Under the pieces are notes generated by a model. That model saw only the letters and a list, made by a program, of their open reading frames with translations, did not search any database and was not told the DNA's origin. A program made the translations under genes and the position numbers. Shown one piece after another: positions 1 to 10,591 of a stretch of 32,316 nt of DNA (within the stretch, counting starts at the first letter, position 1; the number at the start of each line of letters is the position of its first letter). The stretch is from Nephromyces sp. MM_2019 (lineage: Eukaryota > Apicomplexa > Aconoidasida > Nephromycida): positions 1 to 32,316 of the forward strand of contig JADHZB010000115.1 of the NCBI GenBank assembly GCA_015657535.1, given 5' to 3'.

Positions 1-192
1 TGTGTATGTGTGTGTGTGGGTTGTGTAGGTTGTGTGGGTTGTGTGTGTGGGAGAGTTGTGTGTGTGTGTTGTGTGTGTGTGTGTTGTGTGTGTGTGTGTT
101 GTGTGTGTGTGTGTTGTGTGTGTGTGGGTTGTGTGTGTGTGGGTTGTGTGTATATGTGTATGGATTTATGTGTGTGTGTGTTGTTGTATTAC
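1..192. repeat. (TG)n microsatellite inside intron 3 of the ubiquitin-like gene
   Basis: The plus strand is almost pure TG/TGTGGG repeat to about position 180. It lies just downstream of the minus-strand donor at 192-191, so in the sense of the gene it is a (CA)n intron. Open frames here encode only Cys/Val or Thr/His strings and are repeat artefacts. Confidence 0.9.
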
Positions 193-660
193 CTCTAGAG
201 TTGTGTGTAAAGATTTCCATATAGAAGATATTTTAGGTGAATATTTATGAGTTGTAAGGGTGTTTGTAATAGTCCTAAGTAGGTCATTAACATCTTGATA
301 ATATTTATACATCTCTAATTACACACATTACACACATTACACACATTTTATAATATTTATATTATATGTGTCTAAAAATTGCTTTACACACACAAACTCA
401 TATTCATATATACATAGTCATTTGCTTATATAAAATTATTAAATAAGCTTATTCATTTGTATTTGTGTACATAGGCACTACACACATACACACAAAACTC
501 ATACACTATACACACACACACTATATATATATATATTAGTAAGTAATAATTTGGGGTTATTTATTTATTTACCATCATCTTCACCCACTGTTTCCTTTCT
601 AGGGTCATTGCGCTGTTAAATTAAAAATGGGTTTGTGTTTATAATAATACACACACACGC

Positions 661-692
<32 letters not shown>

Positions 693-1433
693 ATGTGTGT
701 AATTAAGATACAGTATCAAAATTTATAATTAGTGTGTACAGAAAACAAAAATATATATATAAGGTCTATGAAATGTGTACACAAATAAATAATCTAAACA
801 ATAGTGTATATAATAGGAATGTGTGTGTATAAAATAGTTATGTGTTTAAAATAGTATGTGTACTGGGTATGTGTGTTTATTAGTGTGTATAAAATATGTG
901 TGTACCAAATAAGATGTGTGTATAAAATAAAATATACCAAAATAAGGTGTGTGTATAAAATAAGATGTGTGTATAAAATAAGATATACAAAATAAGGTGT
1001 GTGTAGAAAATGATTAAACGAAATAAGACGTGTGTGCAAAATAATAAAAGTTTTAATAAAATATATCCCACCCTCATTGAATTTCACACATTAAATGTAA
1101 AAATGTGTATATATTTACATATAATAAGAAAATGTGTAGATTCTTAACAATTTTACATCAAATTTTTCAGCTTACCTTGATAAAGAAATATGAGGAAGAT
1201 GTGTGTGTAATAAGGCTATCTAAATTGGTAGAATCTTCCATATCTTTCTCTCTGAACATCAATTTAAATGTGTGTGTAGGATAACCTTTAACCGTTTCTA
1301 AGTGCTGCTTTAGCTGTAAAATTGTTTGACAATTTGATGGAATTATTAAATCAAATGTTTTCCCATCTTCACAACAAAAAAATGAAAATGTGTAAGATGT
1401 AGAATTATCTATATTAGTGATTTCATTACTCAT
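193..1433 (-). CDS. Ubiquitin-like-domain protein, 5' part (3 exons, runs off left edge)
   Basis: Three exons on the minus strand are seen: 1433-1176, 612-573 and 314-193 (420 nt, 140 residues). Phases agree at each junction (0, then 1, then 0). Donors are GTAAGC, GTAAAT and GTAATA. The last donor leads into a (CA)n intron that leaves the window, so the 3' part is missing. Exon 1 starts at the first ATG after the TG-rich upstream DNA and encodes a ubiquitin-like fold at about residues 12-86: FDLIIPS, then LKQHLETVKGYP, FKLMFREKDMEDS and a closing YFFIKV strand. There is no Gly-Gly end, so it is an internal domain and not a conjugated modifier. Exon 2 is short, charged and acidic. Exon 3 looks helical (MYKYYQDVNDLLRTITNTL). 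Ubiquilin- or BAG6-like shuttles start with such a domain, but the family cannot be named from this part. Confidence 0.7.
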
Positions 1434-3240
1434 TTTTTATAATTATTGTGTGTGTGTGTGATTTGTGTGATTTGAGTGATGTGTGTGATGTGTGATTTGT
1501 GTCTATGTGTGGTGTGTGGTAAGAGTGTGTGTGTGTGTGTATTTGTGTATGTTTGTGTGTGTGTATTTGTGTATGTATGTGTTGTGTGTGTGTGTGTGAT
1601 TATTGTGTGTGTGTGTGTGATGTGTTTGTGAGTGGTGTGTGTGATTTGTGTGATGTGTGTGATGTGTGGTGTGTGTGTGTGATTTTTGTGCGTGTACGTG
1701 TGTGTGTGTATGGGGAGAGGGAATATGTGTTTGGGGTGGGGTGTAGGCCTATAAGCTTGATTTGTATATTGGGTATGTATGTGTGTATGTATGTGTGTGT
1801 ATATGTGAGTGTGGGTGTGGGTGTAAAATTGTGGAATAAGGGTTGTATGTGTGTGAGTGTGTGTGTTTATAGGCCTGGATGTGTAAATGTGGGTGTACAA
1901 GTGTAAAATGTGTATATAGCTGAGTGTATGACTATTTTTGTATGTATATATGTGATTTTATGTGTATGTATGTGTGGGTGGGTGGGTGTGTGTAGAATGT
2001 AAATATATGACTTGTGAAATAATACACACAAATGTTAGTTATCCCTTTAATTTATACGATTTTGTTTCTAAATATTTGAAAGGAGATAGGTAGGCAAAGG
2101 TTATATAAATGAGATGTGTATGTGTATATTGTGCGTGTACATACTGTGTGTATATATTGTGTGTGTATATTGAATATGTGTGTTGTGTGTGTATATTGAA
2201 TATGTGTGTTGTGTGTGTATATATTGTTTGTGTGTTTACTATGTCTGTATATATTGTGTTCGTATATACTGTGTCTGTATATTGTGTGTGTATATACTGT
2301 GTGTGTATATATTGTGTGTGTAAATATTGTATGTGTATATATTGTATGTTTGTATATATTGTGTGTGTAAATATTGTATGTGTGTATATATTGTGTGTGT
2401 ATATTTTGTGTGTGTGTGTATTATATATATATATATATATTGTGTATATTTGTATTGTGAACTTGTGTGTATATATGTTGTATGATGTGTGTGGGTGTGT
2501 TGTATGTATATATATTGTAGGTGTGTGCGTATTGTGTGAATATAAGTTGTGTGTGAATGTGTTGTGTATATATGTATGTTAAGTGTATTTGTTATATGCC
2601 AAAAAATGGTGTATGGGTAGTGTGTGTATATATATAGTGTTTATTTATGTGTGTGTCTGATATAATAGGTGCACATGATTATATGTGTATATGATCTATG
2701 TGTGTGGGTGGGTATATATTTAAAGTTTTTGATACAATATTTGAGTAAGATTTATATAAGCACGGTGTGTGTTTGTAAAGTATGCTAGAGCGTGTCTGTC
2801 TACTGTTTGTATACATAGAGCGTGTGTGTAGTTTACATATACAAAATGTGTGTGCAGTGTAGATTATGTATGTGTACCTAATGTGTGCTTATAAAATGTT
2901 GGTGGGTCTGTGTACAGTGTGTGTGTACCAGGGTATTTGGGTTAGTGTATGAGACTAGAATGTGAGGATATAGTAAATAGAGTGTGTGAATTAAAAAAAT
3001 ATTTGTAGTATAAATATAGAGTGTTAGAATATCAATTTCTAGTACAAGTACCCTTATAATTGAGTTTGTGTGTGTGTGTGTGTGTAAATTAAATATTAAT
3101 CAGAATCAACTTAGCAAATTGCAGTGTGTGCGTGTGTGTGTAAATTAAATATTAATCAGAATCAACTTAGTAAATTGCAGTGTGTGTGTGTTTGAGTGTA
3201 ATATATATGTGAGTGTGTGTGTGTGTTTAGTGGTAGAGTT
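1434..3240. repeat. TG-rich low-complexity intergenic DNA
   Basis: About 1.8 kb upstream of the ubiquitin-like gene is dominated by TGTG, TGTATA and GTGTGTAT motifs on the plus strand, grading from dense (TG)n at 1440-1900 to looser TGTATATA at 2100-2600. I see no exon in it. Long open frames on either strand encode only Cys/Val/Tyr or Thr/His runs. Alternating purine-pyrimidine DNA of this kind can adopt Z-form; any role in the adjacent promoter is inference. Confidence 0.85.
3069..3180. repeat. 56-bp tandem duplication
   Basis: A unit made of (TG)n plus a unique 40-nt block occurs twice in a row, with the unique blocks at 3085-3124 and 3141-3180. The blocks differ at one base (C against T in CTTAGCAAATT / CTTAGTAAATT), so the duplication looks recent. 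Confidence 0.9.
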
Positions 3241-4650
3241 CTATGCTAGTTTTTATTGTTGAGTTGCGGGCTTAAGTGGTGAAGATGATAGGGCGTGCAA
3301 TTTAATTAGCTATGCACGGAGTTCTAGTAACTCTTAGGTTAGCCTAACAACTAGCTTAGTTCGTTTGTAGAATTAATTCTACGGAAATCGGGAAGTTCGT
3401 GGGCTTTGTGATTTCGAGGGTTTATGAGGGAATATAAGTTCTGGAGTTTTGGGTCAAAAAGTTAAAGTAAAATTTTAAGTTTTCTAAAATTTTCGTTAAT
3501 TTCATGCACGTTAAGTAAAAAGTTTTTCAAAAGTTTTATATATATTCTTGTATATTCTTCTTTCTTGGGAAGATCTCCAGGCTTTCTTTGAATTCTTCTT
3601 ATTGGGGGGAATTTTAGATAACATCACTCAGCCCATCCACGCTGAAGATTGTCTTATTATTATCTTCGAGTTCGACTTGTTCAACTTTGAGTATTTTACT
3701 CACAATCTTTACTTTATTAAATCATCTAGTGATTCTAGATTTCATTTTCCTTTTATGCTATGACTTATTGACTAAGTCTTACGTTTCATGCTAGTAAACA
3801 CCTAGAGTGTCATAGACTCTAGTAAATCTAAAGAATGATTCATATCACTCTCGCTGCAAGTCTAGATATGTATCAATGGTATTGATAAAGAATCTATAGT
3901 AAACTGGATATGAGAAAATGACTTGAATATGGAAAGCTCTTAGGTTCAAGACTTTCCAAGATTATTTCTAAACTATCTATATCAAAACTAATTTAAGCTT
4001 TAGTTTTTCTTCCAAGCAATTTTACCCCTTCAAGGCATTGTCGAATTAATTCTATACTTTAACGTTGCTTAAACTGTTAGCTATATAAAGAATTCAAATT
4101 TGTGAACAAAATCATTCTTAACAAATTACATTTTCCTAGAGCAACTGATCAAATTAATCAGATTAATCGAGACATATTTTTTATATACCTAATATTCATT
4201 GAAGTTCAGTAAAGTAGACTAACCTCAAAACTATGATAAATTTGAAAAAGGGGCTTTGTAAAATGCTACAAAACCTAATTTAAGCATCACATATGTCAAA
4301 TATATATAACTTAAATTACTGTTCCTCATATAACACAACAGATTTAAAGCTATAGAGTTCCCAATATTAGTAGGCATATATTTCAGCTATATTTCTACTC
4401 AGTCTCTATTGTTTTATTTTACTTGCTGCTTTGTCTCATAAATTATTTAGTACTAGAATTATTTAAATTTTTTTATCTAAGCAAAATATTTCTTATTAAT
4501 ATCGAACTTTCGTACTTGTGTATATTGACTTAATTCAGGTATTTAAAAAGGGTATTTGGTCAAGCTGTTTATTCTTATATTATTGATAAACCTATTACTC
4601 AAGCGAATATTAAATTTAGCCAATTTGTAACAAAATAATTTTATTTACAA
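3241..4650. other. Gene-poor region with clustered short hairpins
   Basis: No exon is supported here. At 3294-3415 there are consecutive perfect stems: CGTGCA/TGCACG (3294-3318), GAGTT/AACTC (3319-3333), TTAGG/CCTAA (3334-3347), AACTA/TAGTT (3349-3361), GTAGAA/TTCTAC (3367-3382) and GAAATC/GATTTC (3384-3415). Further on are CTAGAGT/ACTCTAG (3802-3822) and TATCAAT/ATTGATA (3871-3887), the latter enclosed by TAGAT/ATCTA. Local GC is higher than in the flanks. This may be a structured noncoding RNA gene, strand unknown, but short palindromes are common in AT-rich DNA. The open frame at 3512-3763 on the plus strand is not convincing. Confidence 0.35.
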
Positions 4651-4657
4651 AAAATCC

Positions 4658-5992
4658 TTATTTTCGATTTCGCTTTGTTTTTGGTTTCTTCAAATTCCAC
4701 GTCAATGATTTGGAAAGATTTACCCCAAAATCCAGGAAGAAATTAGGATAATATGAAATAATACTATCAAATGCAGGGCATTTCAAAGAAGTGAATATGA
4801 AGGCAATCCACAGAACTCATAAAATCAGAGGGAATAAAATTAACCTGTTGTAGACAAAAAGAAAAATAAGAAGTACAGGAAATGTGATATAGCTTCTCGA
4901 AGACTTCAATATTCATGTTTTCTATTGCCTATATAATAAATTACTTTATTCCCAAATTGGCAAACTAGAGTTAATTGTATTTGGAAACACTTTTTTCAAT
5001 TCATTTAAATAAATGATAGATATGAATTTCAGGGATTAAGTTTATTACCTGACAGCTAGATATAGTAGAGCTATAATCGTTATGGGTACTAATAGGCCTG
5101 TTGTAATTTTTATGAGTTCATTGTATAAAAGCTTGTTATCTTAAAAAAATTTCGATAGTTTAAAACTTATAGATTCTGCCATAAAAATTGAAAAACTTGG
5201 TATATAAAATACAGAAGATTTTCAATCTGTAAGTTTATTATAATTATAAGCTTATTTTATAGTATTAACAAGAAAAAACATTTAATAAATAGAAAAGCAG
5301 CTAAAAACAATCAATAGACTGAAGAATGAAGTTTTCGCCAATATGATATACTATAGTTCCAACGGCAAGCCAGACAGACTCAACATTTTGTTAAAGTATT
5401 AAAATGCATATAAAACTGACCATAGCGATAGAAATCAGGAGGGTGTAAAAGCCGATACTAACAACCCGGCACACAATCCAAGCCAATGCAGCATAGTAGT
5501 ACCAAAGGTTGATCTATGGAAGTGAATTTTTCAATAAAGGGATTAAATGTAATTTTCAGCTATTAAATTTGTAATATATAAGCTTAAAATTAATTTTCTT
5601 TTTGTTAAATAATAATAATAAACACATCCTAGATTACACTGAAAGTGATATTACAGACTAAGAGGTTTATGATTTTGATAAAAATTTAAATACAAATTTA
5701 GAGTCAAAACAATCTCAGCGTAATCCAGAATTTTTTTATCAATACAGACATGACATATTTTCTCGTGAATAGAAGTTTCACCAATAAAAGGTTTCACGAT
5801 AAACACTCCTTTCAAAATAAACTCCATTGCAAGCCCAAAAATTGTAGTAAGAATAAAAAGGCTCAAAAAACCACTCTAGAATAAGTAGTTTTGCTGTAGT
5901 ATACTACATAGTCTGTCTAAACTATCGACACAATAAAAAAAATAAGCTGTGGCAAAGGTAACTGTAGTGATTAGTCCGAATTGGATAGCACC
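4658..5992 (-). CDS. Possible polytopic membrane-protein gene or its remnant
   Basis: Several hydrophobic open stretches lie on the minus strand: 5992-5879 (38 codons, includes LITTVTFATAYFFYC), 5875-5651 (74 codons, starts FLSLFILTTIFGLAMEF), 5513-5394 (40 codons, AALAWIVCRVVSIGFYTLL), 5390-5304 (29 codons) and 4816-4658 (52 codons, ending in the basic tail KKPKTKRNRK). Neighbouring pieces often share a frame but are split by TAG or TAA. Short introns of 42-54 nt would remove these stops (for example GTCAGT...GAG at about 5420-5379), and several segments begin right after pyrimidine-rich AG acceptors. I could not build one phase-consistent model. It could be a real intron-dense transporter-like gene, a decayed copy, or chance open frames in T-rich DNA. 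No family is recognised. Confidence 0.27.
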
Positions 5993-6271
5993 CTATCTCT
6001 TATATTCAAATAAGACAATATGGGTTATAAATCGATTATGTTACGAGATTAATTAAAAGCTAAAGAATATTTTTATATTATTTATTTTTAATTGATTAAA
6101 TAATAATCATAAGTCTTAATGAAGCACTATTTAAATACTCCTAAATTTTAAAATTTTGCTAATAATTGGAGATGTTCTTTTAGGAAATAGTCTAAATTTT
6201 TGTTTCAGCTTGTAAACAGCAGTTATACTTAAAATATATAATACATTAAAAAGCTAAATTAATAAAACTAC

Positions 6272-6933
6272 ATGAGTTCTTTTGATGTATGGGTGATAAT
6301 ATCTCAACTCATTAAAGCTCAAGCTCAGCATGAGAATTTGTTGGAAGGTATGAAAGACATTCCAATGCTGGTATTGTAGTGAATTGGCTAACCTATAAGT
6401 CTAATGAATAATGACGGGAATTTTCAATGTTTATTTGACCATTAGCAAGTTACAAATAGGTACGGACAATTTATAATAAATTAAAAATAAAGTGAAAAAG
6501 TTTTTCATATATGATAGACATTCAAATTTAATGATTATAATAGTTTTTCCACTTTCATTACTTATAAAACACTACTACACAACTTCAGTGTCAAAATTCT
6601 AGTATTTTTGTGGCTACTTTTCGTTTAGGACAAAACAATATAACTAATGGAATGATAAATCATTCAAGCTTCTTACAAATCTTAAAATCTGACTTTTTGA
6701 CTTACAAAGCTAACTGCATGCTTAGGGTCTATTGTAGGCTTGATTTCAATTCTTCTATTTATGGCACTATAATCGAGGGAACTGAGATCCCGTTTTGGTA
6801 TCATGTCACTTATTTGCGTAAGTTGGCGGTTGAAAATATGCGCAGTTTCAGGGTTTTCGAAGAATACCTAAAGTTTCAAAATAATTTAGGTGCTGTTTCA
6901 GATAGTTATGTACATCATAACTACTTGAGTTGA
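6272..6933 (+). CDS. Small two-exon protein, weakly GINS PSF3-like
   Basis: Exon 1 is 6272-6347, starting at an ATG and encoding MSSFDVWVIISQLIKAQAQ and onward, ending at donor G|GTATGA in phase 1. Exon 2 is 6629-6933, after acceptor TCGTTTAG, also phase 1, and ends in TGA. The product is 126 aa. The frame of exon 2 is open from about 6571 without a stop, far longer than chance in such AT-rich DNA. Residues GTEIPFWYHVTYL, after a hydrophobic stretch, recall the PLWLA motif in the B-domain of GINS subunits, especially PSF3. However, the protein lacks a helical A-domain of normal length (PSF3 is about 190-210 aa), so this is only a hint. It ends 103 nt before the 3' end of the convergent minus-strand surface-protein gene. 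Confidence 0.5.
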
Positions 6934-7035
6934 GTTTGATTCCGATTGAGCATAACTTAGCTAGGGAATATTAGTCAATAGTATTTTTAACAAGACAGTA
7001 GCTTTAGAAAAGAATAGTGAGTGATAGATTAACAC

Positions 7036-10000
7036 CTAAAGGCTAATGAGAATTTTATAAAAGTAAATGTAATTTAAGATATTAAATTGAGTTAAACACT
7101 TGTTTTTCATATTTTTAATGACACCAGACATCATCAACTTGTCGTTTAATACTAGAAGAACTAAGGCAAAAAAAGTTAATAGTCTTACTTCCATAGAGCT
7201 AGAATCCTTCATTTTGAGCCTAATACAGTATTCATTTTGTGATATTTCACCTTGGTCTTTTATTTTTTTATTTTCGATTATGTAATGTGACATAATGTCT
7301 GCCGAGTAGAAACCTCTTATGGAGACCAGACGATTTTTATGGGTGCATTGAGTTTTTAATTTTGAGCCATAAAATGGTTCTGAATTATTTTTATTATCTA
7401 CTAGTTGCATTATTCCCAATATATCAGGCTCAATGTGTAAGTTGGGATATGTTGAATGTTGTGTAATACTGGTAACATGCTCATTTTTTGGGATCATAAT
7501 AGAAAATTCATCCAATGCTGGAATTTCAATATTGGCTTTTGTTTTCTTATGAGTGCCCTCAGTTGTGATAGAATATCTAAACTCTCGATCACCTGTCAGT
7601 TTACAATTGTATTTAAGTTTTAGGATACTTATTACTCATTATTTTTAAATCATTTGTAGTCATAGAAATCACATATGTACAATTAATATCATTTGCTAGT
7701 CCATAAAATGTTAGTAGCCCACTATAATGATTTTTAAAGGGATTGCTATCAGAAAATCCAACATTTTTTACTGGGGGGCCCAAATATAATAAAGAATATG
7801 GAAATATTTAAGTAAATAAATATATACATATATAAACACATAGACACATATAAACACATATAAGCACACATATACACATATACACAAATAAATTCATACA
7901 CACATAAACACATATAAACACACATACACAAATGTACACACATATACACACATATATACATTCACATATAAATATATATATATATATTCTTTCAAGTCTT
8001 CTCTTGCTTACGGTTAAAGAATTCAATATATGACTTATTATATGAAACATCTGTGTTATTGCTTTGCAGAGAAAAATATGAATATTTCCACATATCCATA
8101 TTTTTTAATTGAATATTAACTGTTGGTGTTGCCCCATTGTTAAGTGATATAGTTTCATTATTTGCACTGTCTGCTGTATGTAAGACTAATGTTGCATCAC
8201 TATTAGGGAAACCAAGTGAACTTAAAGGTATAATAAAGAGCCTTGAACTTAAAGGTATAGTTAAAGAGCCTTGAACTTTATAGGGATAATAACCATAATA
8301 ATGGAAAAGGAAGTATTTATCACTACCTATTGAGCCTAAATAAATATACAGAAACACACAAATATATATATTTATAGATAATTAATGATATCACTATTTA
8401 ATCATTCTAAGTTCATCATAATGATAACATCAATAATATTATTAATAATATTATAATAAAAAATTGCAATAATAAGAATAATCGAGTAAATGAGTTCAGA
8501 GATTCATAATTACGTATGAACCACTTAAAACGATAAAAAAATCGTGTTTAAGACCGTATTTATTACATGGATATAAGAATGTATATATATGCATACAGAG
8601 ACACTAACGCACACACAAAAAAATACACAAAAGCGCACAAAGGCACACACACGCAGAAACAAACACACAAGCACATACATACACACATAAAGATATACAC
8701 AAATACACACTAGCGCAAATACAAACACACAAATATAAACACAACACACATACAACACACAGACATGGGCACAGCACACGTGCATATACAGATGTATATA
8801 GATATAAAAGATTTACCAGCTATGTTAGGTATATCAATACGAGAACATCCAATCATATCAACGTTGTCGCTTTTTAATGGACACGCATAGATAAATTTAT
8901 AATTACTTGTTGATATCCAATCTGTTTGTCCATTATATATACTTGGGTAAAAAACCAGATTGGGTCTTGTAGAAAATGTATGTAATAAATACCAACTATT
9001 TTTCCTGATATTTGGTGAAATATATATAGCAATGTCTGATATATGAAGTTCAGAAAAATAGTTTCTAATATTTATATTCCCTCTTATATTCTCTTTATTA
9101 GAGTCTATAGGTTCAAAACTAATGAATTCTATAGGGAGGTTAAAATCGGGTGTATCTATCCAAAAAAAATATTAAATAAACCTATATACGTAATCTTCAA
9201 AAATATTTATGTTTTTCCATAATCATTCATTATATATATATATATGTATAAATTGATGATAAACCACTAGTTCAATTCTCTCTGGTATATATGTGTGTGT
9301 ATGTAAAGTAATTGTATGGATAACTAAATAGAAAGTATATTTTTTTTTCTCAATCTCTTATATCAACTTATGTATGGAAATGTGCTAGTATATGAAGTGT
9401 CTTAAAATTAGAATATACGATAAGAGTAAATGTGTTTTGGGTAGGATTCATATTTTTAAATGATTTGAGTAAAAAAGTATGTAGAATACCTTTGTAATCA
9501 CTAATATAATTATATTGATAATCTTGTGAATGACGATTATTCTTTGTATAAAACACATAAAAGAGTTCATCTGTCATAGATTTAGCGCTTATCTCAAGTG
9601 TTTTCTGGTTAGGTTCAATACTACCAATAAATGCTAATTTTAGTTTAAGTCCATTACCAATATATATATTCCAACGCCTTGTTAATTCTACGGGATAATC
9701 AACTGTAATTATACCACTAAGTACTAAATCAGTTGGATTAGTATCTATAAATGTAATTGATGTGGTTGCTTCATAAAACACATCATCTATCACAAAAAAA
9801 ATAAAAGAAATATATAAAAGTTAAAGTGTTTATATATATATATATATATATATATTATTAAAATACATACACTTGCATTTTTATTAAATATCATAAATAA
9901 ATAGATATATAAATATATATATATTTATATTTATATAGTAATAATAAGAATACCTGGGAGATAGTAATCATCAAAGGAAACACTTAATGATTGATGTGAA

Positions 10001-10591
10001 TTAATAAAGGCCGTATTAGCATAGGTTATCCAAAAGGTATTACTTAGAACGTGTGTATTCATAGGTATATTCATTATATATACCTTAAGGTTTGCATTCT
10101 CACAGAATGATATAAAGCGTGATTCTATGGGTGTAAACTATTAGGTGGAGTCTTACATGCTTTAGGGACTAAACCACTATTACAATCATTACATGCACAT
10201 GCAATCCAATCAAGGTATGTAACACTTTGTGCATCAAAATATAAAACTACGTGTGTAGGATTATAATTTACACTACAATATATACCGTTACCACCAATCT
10301 TATTTTCATGTGTATCAATATCTAGAAACAAAAATAAACCTTTTACATCAACATCATATATATTCCAATTATGTTTACCACGATAATATGATAAATAATA
10401 ATTATAATTTATATCTAAATCATCTTTACACACACATGAATTTATATTATCTTTCCATACATAAACACCAGTTGATGAACAAATATCTTGACAAGCTGTT
10501 AATGTTGTAAGTGATGATTTTTGCCTCTGATAATATAAACCATAATCATCTGTGCTTAATAAATTCATATATTCATTACAACTTAAATGTT
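7036..10591 (-). CDS. Modular extracellular/surface protein with C-terminal membrane segment
   Basis: Seven exons are modelled: 10591-10175, 10124-9954, 9786-9490, 9155-8817, 8335-8012, 7770-7636 and 7592-7036, about 745 residues. All six introns are phase 1 and frames agree throughout. Exon 1 holds a Cys-rich WSC/PAN-like segment (SCNEY, ACQDIC, CVCKDD, then CACNDC). Exons 3, 4 and 5 each encode one 99-113-residue module with a shared pattern, roughly ITFID..P.D...SGIITV...IYIG, suggesting tandem beta-sandwich repeats. Exon 7 ends with a hydrophobic segment (VRLLTFFALVLLVL) and a basic tail, fitting a membrane anchor. The 50-nt first intron and 43-nt last intron are inferred from frame. The signal-peptide exon is missing: the acceptor at 10593-10592 implies an upstream exon I could not find, and an internal ATG lies at 10568. 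The ligand is unknown. Confidence 0.72.
7815..7975. repeat. ACACATA low-complexity tract in an intron of the surface-protein gene
   Basis: ACACATATA/AAACACATA repeats fill most of the intron between the exons ending at 8012 and starting at 7770. Read in the sense of the gene they are TGTGTA repeats. Frames through them encode only Tyr/Val/Cys strings. Confidence 0.85.
8221..8275 (-). repeat. 27/28-bp tandem duplication within a coding exon
   Basis: Copies at 8221-8247 and 8248-8275 begin CTTAAAGGTATA and end AGAGCCTTGAA on the plus strand and differ by a one-base indel. In the protein this gives LTIPLSS followed by FIIPLSS. The indel lets the copies be read in different frames at one end while the exon stays open. 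Confidence 0.85.
8600..8770. repeat. CA-rich tract in an intron of the surface-protein gene
   Basis: ACACACAAAAA, GCACATACATACACAC and similar motifs occupy the intron between the exons ending at 8817 and starting at 8335. The rest of that 481-nt intron is ATAATA-rich. No coding signal is seen. Confidence 0.8.

Noticed and set aside
6..224. Cys/Val-rich open frames in TG repeats, here and at 1430-1906, 2109-2582, 7749-8050, 8525-8785 and 30120-30374
   Set aside because: Pure translation of dinucleotide or short repeats, with no start context or splice logic.
199..250. Plus-strand terminal exon VVCKDFHIEDILGEYL after an AG acceptor
   Set aside because: It is the antisense of minus-strand exon 3 of the ubiquitin-like gene, which has matching phases and splice sites on both sides.
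3512..3763. Plus-strand frame rich in Phe/Leu, with a charged antisense frame resembling a retroelement Gag
   Set aside because: Antisense frame has stops at about the random rate, and no reverse transcriptase or integrase motifs are nearby.
5651..5992. Reassigned TAG/TAA codons (ciliate-like code) to explain in-frame stops
   Set aside because: RPS2, CWC22 and the voltage-sensor gene end in TAA, TAG and TGA at the expected places, so the code is standard.
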